DNA of 11,561 bases from contig JAPHSI010000131.1 in the NCBI GenBank assembly GCA_026193155.1, positions 1 through 11,561 on the forward strand, in the 5' to 3' direction. Position numbers and translations under genes: made by a program. A model generated the notes under the pieces. It worked only from the letters and a program-made list of their open reading frames with translations, made no database searches and was not told where the DNA came from. The stretch comes from Sulfurimonadaceae bacterium. GTDB lineage: Bacteria; Campylobacterota; Campylobacteria; Campylobacterales; Sulfurimonadaceae. This document shows positions 6,668 to 11,561 of this stretch, piece by piece; position 1 is the stretch's first letter, and every line of letters begins with the position of its first letter.

Positions 6668-6672
6668 TCCAA

Positions 6673-6693
6673 ATAAGTTATCTCTTAACTTAT
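6673..6693. promoter_or_regulatory. Perfect 8-bp inverted repeat, candidate operator
   Basis: ATAAGTTA (6673-6680) and TAACTTAT (6686-6693) are perfect reverse complements around a 5-base TCTCT spacer. The repeat lies between the two divergent -10 boxes: 5 bases upstream of the minus-strand box, across its -35 area, and touching the -35 area of the plus-strand box. That is the position of a dimeric regulator site able to affect both directions. No regulator gene is adjacent, so the binding protein is unknown. AT-rich intergenic DNA can give such repeats by chance. Confidence 0.45.
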
Positions 6694-6712
6694 AAATATG
6701 GGTATATTTCGC

Positions 6713-6718
6713 TATAAT
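6713..6718 (+). promoter_or_regulatory. -10 box for the ferredoxin-panD run
   Basis: The plus strand reads TATAAT, a perfect consensus. The matching -35 position (6690-6695, TTATAA) is poor. Transcription would begin near 6725 and give a leader of nearly 120 bases before the ferredoxin ATG. A second, weaker box (TATAAA, 6819-6824) nearer the gene is an alternative. Confidence 0.42.
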
Positions 6719-6730
6719 TGCGCGAAAATA

Positions 6731-6753
6731 TGCAAACAAGCTTGTAATTTGCA
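6731..6753 (+). repeat. Imperfect palindrome in the ferredoxin leader
   Basis: TGCAAACAAG (6731-6740) is followed at once by CTTGTAATTTGCA (6741-6753), its reverse complement apart from a 3-base insertion. The centre is the perfect 8-bp palindrome CAAGCTTG. With no loop it folds poorly as RNA, so a DNA-binding site is the likelier reading. It lies just after the inferred start of plus-strand transcription. Confidence 0.35.
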
Positions 6754-6842
6754 AGAGCACAGTTATTTAAAAGAAAACATGTGTCCTTAAAGATTGCAGT
6801 AAATGAGCTTTTTGTGGTTATAAATTAAAATTAGGAAATATT

Positions 6843-7226
6843 ATGGGAATCCCTCAACCAGCTTTTTATATATTTAAATGTGAACAATCGGCACCTCCCG
6901 GTATGCCAAAACCATCTTGTGTGTCGGCACAAAATCCGGAATCACAAGAACTATTTCAGTATCTTGCTCAAAAACTTATGCAAGAAGGCGTTATGGGTAC
7001 TGTTCAACCAATCAGAACGGGTTGTATGAACCGTTGTAATGTTGGTCCTGTTATGTTAGTAGAACCTGGTCACACTATGTATACAGGCTTAACTAAAGAA
7101 AAAATTGATAGAATTATAAAAGAGCATATCATGGAAGGTAATGTAGTTGAAGAATATGTAATCGACTCTGAGCTATGGGATGAACCTATCTCGCCTGCTG
7201 ATATGAAAAAACAGATGGGAATGTAG
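6843..7226 (+). CDS. Thioredoxin-like [2Fe-2S] ferredoxin
   Basis: A 127-residue member of the thioredoxin-fold [2Fe-2S] ferredoxins (Clostridium pasteurianum / Aquifex type, also related to the NuoE and NAD-dependent hydrogenase electron-input domains). Four cysteines have the right layout: C13, C26, C61 and C65, the last two in T-G-C-M-N-R-C-N-V-G-P. The segment Y-T-G-L-T-K-E-K-I-D-R-I-I-K-E-H followed by G-N-V-V-E-E-Y is typical of the family C-terminus. The extra tail 106-127 is not diagnostic. The protein is cytosolic and carries one electron; its partners are not shown by the sequence, since the neighbours are biosynthetic genes and not hydrogenase or nitrogenase genes. AGGAA at 6833-6837 lies 5 bases before the ATG. 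It heads a run with panD, whose start is 9 bases after its stop. Confidence 0.88.
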   Translation: MGIPQPAFYIFKCEQSAPPGMPKPSCVSAQNPESQELFQYLAQKLMQEGVMGTVQPIRTGCMNRCNVGPVMLVEPGHTMYTGLTKEKIDRIIKEHIMEGNVVEEYVIDSELWDEPISPADMKKQMGM

Positions 7227-7235
7227 GATTTTTTT

Positions 7236-7601
7236 ATGAATATAGAAATGCTTTATAGTAAAATTCATCGTGCTACTGTTACGGATGCTAACTTAAACTA
7301 TGTTGGTTCTATTACTATTGATGAAGAGTTAATGGAAGCTGCAAAAATGCGTGTTGGTCAAAAAGTTGAAATACTAAACATCAATAACGGTGAGCGTTTT
7401 TCAACTTATATAATTTTGGGTGAGCGTGGAAAACGTGATATCTGTTTAAACGGTGCTGCTGCAAGAAAAGTGCATAAGGGTGATAAGATTATCATCGTTG
7501 CATATGCATCATACAATGAAAAAGACTTAGAAACATATAAACCGAAAGTTGTTTTACTAAACGATGAAAACAACATTGATGAAATAGTGGATGAAATCTA
7601 A
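7236..7601 (+). CDS. panD: Aspartate 1-decarboxylase (pyruvoyl enzyme)
   Basis: PanD decarboxylates L-aspartate to beta-alanine for pantothenate and coenzyme A synthesis. The 121-residue proenzyme has all the key residues: K9, the self-cleavage site G24-S25 (Y-V-G-S), which yields the N-terminal pyruvoyl group on the alpha chain, R54, Y58 (R-F-S-T-Y) and N-G-A-A-A at 72-76. Numbering matches E. coli PanD exactly through Y58. AGGA at 7225-7228 lies 7 bases before the ATG. The stop overlaps the ybaB start by one base (TAATG), so the two are translationally linked. No panB or panC lies nearby in the window. No PanZ-like maturation factor is visible, in line with PanD proteins that process themselves. 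Confidence 0.98.
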   Translation: MNIEMLYSKIHRATVTDANLNYVGSITIDEELMEAAKMRVGQKVEILNINNGERFSTYIILGERGKRDICLNGAAARKVHKGDKIIIVAYASYNEKDLETYKPKVVLLNDENNIDEIVDEI

Positions 7602-7918
7602 TGTTCGGTAACATGGGTGATATGTCTAAGATGCTAGAAGGGATGCAGGAAAATGCATCTAAGCTACAAGTTGAACTAGAATCAAAAACATTTAGCGTTA
7701 AAGCCGGCGGCGGTATGGTTGAAGTCAGTATTAACGGTAAAGGTGAAATAATTGATTTAAATATCGATGATTCACTTTTAGAAGATAAAGACTCTCTTCA
7801 AATACTACTTATCGGTGCAATGAACGATGCTTATAATATGGTTCAAAAGAATCAACAAAACTCAGCACTTGGTATGCTTGGCGGAATGGGCGGAATGAAC
7901 CCTTTTGGAGCAAAATAG
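7601..7918 (+). CDS. ybaB: YbaB/EbfC-family nucleoid-associated protein
   Basis: YbaB/EbfC proteins are small dimeric DNA-binding proteins associated with the nucleoid. The 105-residue length is normal. The core shows the family's V-K-A-G-G-G-M-V-E-V-S-I-N-G-K-G-E-I at about 33-50, followed by L-L-I-G-A-M-N-D-A-Y at 69-78. The tail from about 90 is rich in Gly and Met (G-M-L-G-G-M-G-G-M-N-P-F). In many bacteria this gene sits by dnaX and recR; here it is in a metabolic run, and no dnaX or recR is present. The ATG overlaps the panD stop by one base, and the PDZ gene starts directly after its stop with no gap, so expression is tightly linked with both. Confidence 0.95.
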   Translation: MFGNMGDMSKMLEGMQENASKLQVELESKTFSVKAGGGMVEVSINGKGEIIDLNIDDSLLEDKDSLQILLIGAMNDAYNMVQKNQQNSALGMLGGMGGMNPFGAK

Positions 7919-8899
7919 ATGTTAAGAGTGTTTCTCGCTCTTAACCTGTTAATTTTAAACCTATTAGCCTGCAAAGGCGGTTATCAAACTTGTATACAAA
8001 AAGTAAAAGATTCAAACTCTATCCAAAGACAAACTCTTCAAATTCCAGTATCAAAAAATCAAAAACTTATATATTCAAATATTAAACCACAAGCTAAAAT
8101 AATCAAGCATGACCCATTTTTAAATTTATATTTAGTAGAAGCTAAAAAAAGTTTTAAGTATCCCTTTAGAACTAATTACAAGTTATCCTTAGGACATGCA
8201 GCAGTTAATAATAAAATGGTGATTGAAGGCAGAATAAAAAAAGAGCAAATCGGATTAAATAAACTTGCTAATTTCACTGAAGTTGTAAGTTCTCCATCGT
8301 TATTGCTTAGTTCATGTTGTGCTCTGGATGGCTTAGTGACTCCAAAAGGGATTATAGAAAAAGAATATATTGACTTTTTTTTAAAAAGTAAAAAAATGGA
8401 GTACGGTGATATCGGGATTAGAGCGGATGATAAAAATGGTAAAGCTTTTATCAAGAGAATAAATCCCTTTGATAGTTCAAGCATGTTAAAAAAGGGTGAT
8501 ATAGTTTTAGAGATTAACTCAAAGAGAGTAAAGAATGCAGCTCAGTTAATGCGTGAAATTCTTTTTAGTCCCGTAGGCAAAATACACAATTTAAAAATAA
8601 AAAGAGCTTCTAAAGTATTAACTGTAAAGGCAGTAACTAAAAAGAGGTACGGTGGTGGAAATATAGGGGATACTTTTTTAGAAGCAAAAGGTTTATTTTT
8701 CAATAACGATTTAACAATTTTGAAAATTTCAAAAGACTACAAAGGTTATGGTTTGAAAGTTGGAGATAAACTTCTTCAGGTAAATGGTAAAAAAGTAAGT
8801 TCAATAGCTGATATAAGAGAAAATATAGATGATTTTAAGTTTCATGCTTCTTTACTTTTTGCAAGGAACGGCTTTCAATTTTTTGTTAATATTAATTAA
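7919..8899 (+). CDS. Predicted periplasmic lipoprotein with two PDZ-like domains
   Basis: A 326-residue exported protein of unknown function. It opens with a hydrophobic signal and L-L-A-C at 15-18, a good lipobox with C18 as lipidated residue; ordinary secretion with cleavage before C18 is the alternative. Residues about 19-150 match no domain I recognise and hold C25 (G-Y-Q-T-C-I-Q-K) and an adjacent pair C133-C134 (S-S-C-C-A-L-D-G). The first PDZ-like domain spans about 162-240 (G-D-I-G-I-R, then L-K-K-G-D-I-V-L-E-I-N). The second spans about 253-326 (G-L-K-V-G-D-K-L-L-Q-V-N-G-K-K-V). No serine-protease triad is visible, so this is not an HtrA-type protease. PDZ domains bind C-terminal or extended peptides, so an envelope scaffold or protein quality-control role is possible. 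GGAG at 7907-7910, inside ybaB, supplies the ribosome-binding site. From memory the ybaB, PDZ, ispA order recurs in Campylobacter. Confidence 0.85.
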   Translation: MLRVFLALNLLILNLLACKGGYQTCIQKVKDSNSIQRQTLQIPVSKNQKLIYSNIKPQAKIIKHDPFLNLYLVEAKKSFKYPFRTNYKLSLGHAAVNNKMVIEGRIKKEQIGLNKLANFTEVVSSPSLLLSSCCALDGLVTPKGIIEKEYIDFFLKSKKMEYGDIGIRADDKNGKAFIKRINPFDSSSMLKKGDIVLEINSKRVKNAAQLMREILFSPVGKIHNLKIKRASKVLTVKAVTKKRYGGGNIGDTFLEAKGLFFNNDLTILKISKDYKGYGLKVGDKLLQVNGKKVSSIADIRENIDDFKFHASLLFARNGFQFFVNIN

Positions 8900-8952
8900 A
8901 AATACTTTATTATCTTAATAAGTAATTAACAAGAAAAACAATAAAATTTCAT

Positions 8953-9798
8953 ATGCAAAATTTTGAGAAGTTTTTACAAGATAACTTACCGGTATCTAAA
9001 TCAATTCATCCAACTTATGAAAATGCATTACATGAAATGCTAAAAGCTGGTGGGAAAAGGTTTCGTCCTGCACTATTGCTTGGTGTTGTAGGTGCGTATA
9101 ACAACCTGTTGATTGAAGGTGCAAGACATGCAGCTTATGCAATAGAGTTGCTTCACACATACTCACTTATACATGATGATTTACCTGCTATGGATGATTC
9201 GCCTCTTCGTCGAGGAAATCCGACTTTGCATGTAGTATATGATGAAGTTACTGCAATACTTGTGGGAGATGCCTTAAACACATACTCTTTTGAGGTACTC
9301 TCAGATGCACCTTTTTCAGATGCTACTAGAGTTAAGCTTATAAGAGAACTTGCAGTAAACGGTGGATTGAATGGGATGGTTTTAGGTCAGGCAATTGATT
9401 GTTATTTTGAAAATCAACCGCTTAGTATAGATGATGTAAAAATACTTCATACGAATAAAACAGCTAAACTTATAGCTGCTTCACTTAAGATGGGGGCTAT
9501 TATAGTTGGACGTGAAGAGTTGGGCGAAAAACTTTATGATTTTGGTATAAAACTTGGTGTATTATTCCAAATTCAAGATGATATTTTAGATGTAACTCAA
9601 ACGAGTGAAGAAGCTGGAAAGCTAACTAATAATGATGAAGACAAAAATAGTTTTGTAACTTTAATAGGACTCGAAGAGTCTTTAAAAGAAGCGAATGTTT
9701 TAGCAGATGAACTCGAAGATGAGTTGAACAACTTTGATGAGAATTTAAAAGAATCACTCTCATCACTACTTACAAAATACATAAACAGACATAGATAA
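8953..9798 (+). CDS. ispA: Geranyl/farnesyl diphosphate synthase
   Basis: This short-chain trans-prenyltransferase condenses isopentenyl diphosphate with allylic diphosphates to make farnesyl diphosphate for quinone side chains and undecaprenyl phosphate. At 281 residues it has normal length. G-G-K-R-F-R-P is at 33-39. The first Asp-rich motif is D75-D-L-P-A-M-D81, preceded by H-T-Y-S-L-I-H exactly as in E. coli IspA; Y70, the aromatic residue five positions before the motif, fits farnesyl chain length. The second motif is Q-D-D-I-L-D at 208-213. There is no recognisable Shine-Dalgarno before the ATG at 8953, which is unusual among its neighbours. A TATTAT at 8908-8913 in the 53-base gap could be a local promoter, but support is weak. 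tkt follows after 13 bases. Confidence 0.95.
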   Translation: MQNFEKFLQDNLPVSKSIHPTYENALHEMLKAGGKRFRPALLLGVVGAYNNLLIEGARHAAYAIELLHTYSLIHDDLPAMDDSPLRRGNPTLHVVYDEVTAILVGDALNTYSFEVLSDAPFSDATRVKLIRELAVNGGLNGMVLGQAIDCYFENQPLSIDDVKILHTNKTAKLIAASLKMGAIIVGREELGEKLYDFGIKLGVLFQIQDDILDVTQTSEEAGKLTNNDEDKNSFVTLIGLEESLKEANVLADELEDELNNFDENLKESLSSLLTKYINRHR

Positions 9799-9811
9799 GG
9801 AAAAATATATT

Positions 9812-11561
9812 ATGGGTAATCAGATGCGTCAAAAAATGGCAGATACAATTAGGTTTTTAGCGGCAGATATGGTTCAAGCAGCAAATAGTGGACACCCGGG
9901 TGCACCGATGGGGCTTGCTGATATTGCAGTGGTTTTAAGTGAACATATGAATCATAACCCTAAAAACCCTTCATGGTTAAATCGTGATCGTCTTGTATTC
10001 TCAGGCGGACACGGTACAGGTCTTATATACTCACTATATTATCTTTGGGGATATGGATTAGAATTAAACGATTTAAAAAATTTCCGTCAACTAGACTCTA
10101 AAACTCCAGGACATCCGGAATACGGTCATACTGAAGGTGTTGAAATAACTACAGGTCCACTTGGTCAAGGTATCGCAAATGCAGTTGGTTTTGCAATGGC
10201 TTCAAAGTTTATGGGCGCTCAAGTAAATAGCGAGACTGCAGCCATGATTGACCATAATGTATATTGTTTATGTGGTGACGGTGACTTGGAAGAGGGTATA
10301 TCTTACGAGGCTTGTTCAATAGCAGGACATAATAAACTGGATAATTTAATTCTTATTTACGATTCAAACCGTATAACTATCGAGGGTTCAACAGAACTTA
10401 GCATTTCAGAAGATATCCGTGGAAGATTTATATCTCAAGGTTGGGATGTGTTAGAGTGTGACGGTCATAATTTTGATGAGATTGACAGTTCTATTACAAC
10501 TGCTAAAGCAAATACAAAACCGACTTTAATAATTGCAAACACAGTTATTGCCAAAGGTGCGGGTGAGTTAGAAGGTTCGCACCACTCTCATGGTGCACCA
10601 TTAGGTGATGATGTTATCAAAAAAGCTAAAGAGGCTGCAGGTTTTGATAGTGAAAAAAGTTTCCATGTAGATGAAGATGTTATGGCACGCTTTCGTTGTG
10701 CTATAGAAGATGGTGATTTAAAAGAGCGTGAATGGATACACTCTCAAAAAACTATGCCTTTAATGGAGCAAAATGAAGCTCTTGAAGCACTTCAAAATCC
10801 AGATTTTTCACGCATTCAGTGGCCACAATTTGAAAAAGCGGAAGCTACTCGTGGAACTAACGGAAAAATCATGAATGCTATTGCAAAAGCGATCCCAAGT
10901 TTTATAGGTGGAAGTGCTGATTTAAGCCCGTCAAACAAAACAAACTTAAATGATATGGGTGTATTTCCAAAAGGTAGAAATATCTACTTTGGTATCCGTG
11001 AGCATGCGATGGCTTCTATAGTAAATGCAATGGGATTATATGGTGGACTCTTACCGTTTTCTGCTACATTCTTTGTATTCTCAGATTATTTAAAACCATC
11101 TGCTCGTATAGCGGCACTAAGTGGAATTCAGCACTTTTTTGTATGGACTCATGATTCTATCGGTGTAGGTGAAGACGGTCCAACTCACCAACCAATCGAG
11201 CATCTTTCACAGTTCCGCGCGCTTCCTAACTTCTATGTATGGCGTCCTGCTGACGGTGCAGAAAATGTTGAAGCTTGGAAAACTGCACTTGGCATGAAAA
11301 ATTCTCCGAGTGCATTTGTATGTTCCCGTCAAAATCTCTCAGTATTACCTAAGGCCGTAAGCGGTGAAGCTGCTAAGGGTGGTTACTTACTTGCATCTGA
11401 TGATAATGCGGTTATTACACTTATGGCATCAGGAAGTGAAGTTGAACTTGCTCTAAATGTTAAAGTAGCACTAAATGAAAAAGGCGTACCTGCAAATGTA
11501 GTATCTGTTCCATGTTTTGATCTTTTAATAGAGCAAGATAAATCATATATTGATTCTATAA
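9812..11561 (+). CDS. tkt: Transketolase, 3' truncated by window edge
   Basis: Transketolase is a thiamine diphosphate enzyme that moves two-carbon ketol units between sugar phosphates in the non-oxidative pentose phosphate pathway; in autotrophs without a Calvin cycle it mainly makes pentoses and erythrose 4-phosphate. The frame is open for 583 residues to the window end with no frameshift; the usual length is about 640-670. S-G-H-P-G at 26-30 holds the active-site H28. G-H-G at 66-68, G-P-L-G-Q-G at 115-120 and the thiamine motif G-D-G-D-L at 155-159, ending at N186 (D-S-N), follow. H-S-H-G-A-P-L-G is at 258-265, and I-R-E-H-A-M at 395-400 contains the catalytic E397. AAGGA (9797-9801) lies 10 bases before the ATG at 9812. 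An in-frame ATG at 9824 is possible, but the earlier start fits the E. coli N-terminal length better. It is the last gene of the run from ispA. Confidence 0.97.
   Translation, partial: MGNQMRQKMADTIRFLAADMVQAANSGHPGAPMGLADIAVVLSEHMNHNPKNPSWLNRDRLVFSGGHGTGLIYSLYYLWGYGLELNDLKNFRQLDSKTPGHPEYGHTEGVEITTGPLGQGIANAVGFAMASKFMGAQVNSETAAMIDHNVYCLCGDGDLEEGISYEACSIAGHNKLDNLILIYDSNRITIEGSTELSISEDIRGRFISQGWDVLECDGHNFDEIDSSITTAKANTKPTLIIANTVIAKGAGELEGSHHSHGAPLGDDVIKKAKEAAGFDSEKSFHVDEDVMARFRCAIEDGDLKEREWIHSQKTMPLMEQNEALEALQNPDFSRIQWPQFEKAEATRGTNGKIMNAIAKAIPSFIGGSADLSPSNKTNLNDMGVFPKGRNIYFGIREHAMASIVNAMGLYGGLLPFSATFFVFSDYLKPSARIAALSGIQHFFVWTHDSIGVGEDGPTHQPIEHLSQFRALPNFYVWRPADGAENVEAWKTALGMKNSPSAFVCSRQNLSVLPKAVSGEAAKGGYLLASDDNAVITLMASGSEVELALNVKVALNEKGVPANVVSVPCFDLLIEQDKSYIDSI

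Noticed and set aside
6632..6760. Longer barrel gene starting at the GTG at 6760
   Set aside because: It would add 43 residues ahead of a clean signal peptide and place a consensus -10 box inside the gene; the TTG at 6631 explains the sequence better.
8176..8484. Minus-strand open frame of 102 codons inside the PDZ gene
   Set aside because: It is antisense to a well-supported coding frame and has no family features.
1..11561. CRISPR arrays, insertion sequences, prophage genes, tRNA or rRNA genes, toxin-antitoxin or defence systems
   Set aside because: No regularly spaced repeats, transposase or integrase motifs, cloverleaf-like sequence or defence-gene motifs were seen; all long open frames are accounted for by core or envelope genes.
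9812..11561. tkt as a broken gene because no stop is seen
   Set aside because: The frame is open to the last base with all catalytic motifs in order; it is simply cut by the window edge.

Overview
The window is ordinary, compact, AT-rich bacterial chromosome with 15 protein genes. Gene content, gene order and protein style (short MurE, roughly 330-residue RpoA, 116-residue L17) point to a Campylobacterota (epsilonproteobacterial) chromosome, most likely a free-living Sulfurimonas-like lineage. That placement is inferred from family knowledge and was not tested by any search. No rRNA, tRNA, CRISPR array, insertion sequence, phage gene or attachment site was found.

Layout. (1) 1-1944, plus: the end of the alpha ribosomal operon, rpsD (5' cut by the window edge), rpoA and rplQ, closed by two stem-loops and an intrinsic terminator at 1955-2030. 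(2) 2059-3189, plus: a lone, divergent aldo/keto reductase-like protein. (3) 3298-5465, plus: a tight operon of a NifU-C-type Fe-S carrier, a TPR-like helical protein and murE (meso-DAP type, TTG start overlapping the gene before it). (4) 6631-5462, minus: an outer-membrane beta-barrel gene followed by a lipoprotein with two Ig-like repeats. This pair converges on murE with overlapping stop codons, and its apparent terminator lies inside the murE coding sequence. (5) 6632-6842: a divergent promoter region with one -10 box per direction and a perfect 8-bp inverted repeat between them. (6) 6843-11561, plus: a run of thioredoxin-like [2Fe-2S] ferredoxin, panD, ybaB, a PDZ protein, ispA and tkt (3' cut by the window edge).

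How the genes relate. Most serve core functions: translation and transcription (rpsD, rpoA, rplQ), Fe-S handling (NFU protein, ferredoxin), cell wall (murE), coenzyme A (panD), isoprenoids (ispA), central carbon metabolism (tkt) and chromosome organisation (ybaB). From memory, Campylobacter jejuni carries NifU-like, hypothetical, murE, ybaB-like, PDZ-like, ispA and tkt genes in the same order (about Cj1639-Cj1645). If so, the barrel/lipoprotein pair plus ferredoxin and panD form an insertion between murE and ybaB, and this is the most accessory-looking part of the window.

No clear undescribed system is present. The items most worth a second look are the antisense terminator inside murE, the inverted repeat between the divergent promoters, the aldo/keto reductase with Glu at the catalytic His position plus a helical insert, and the barrel/lipoprotein cassette.
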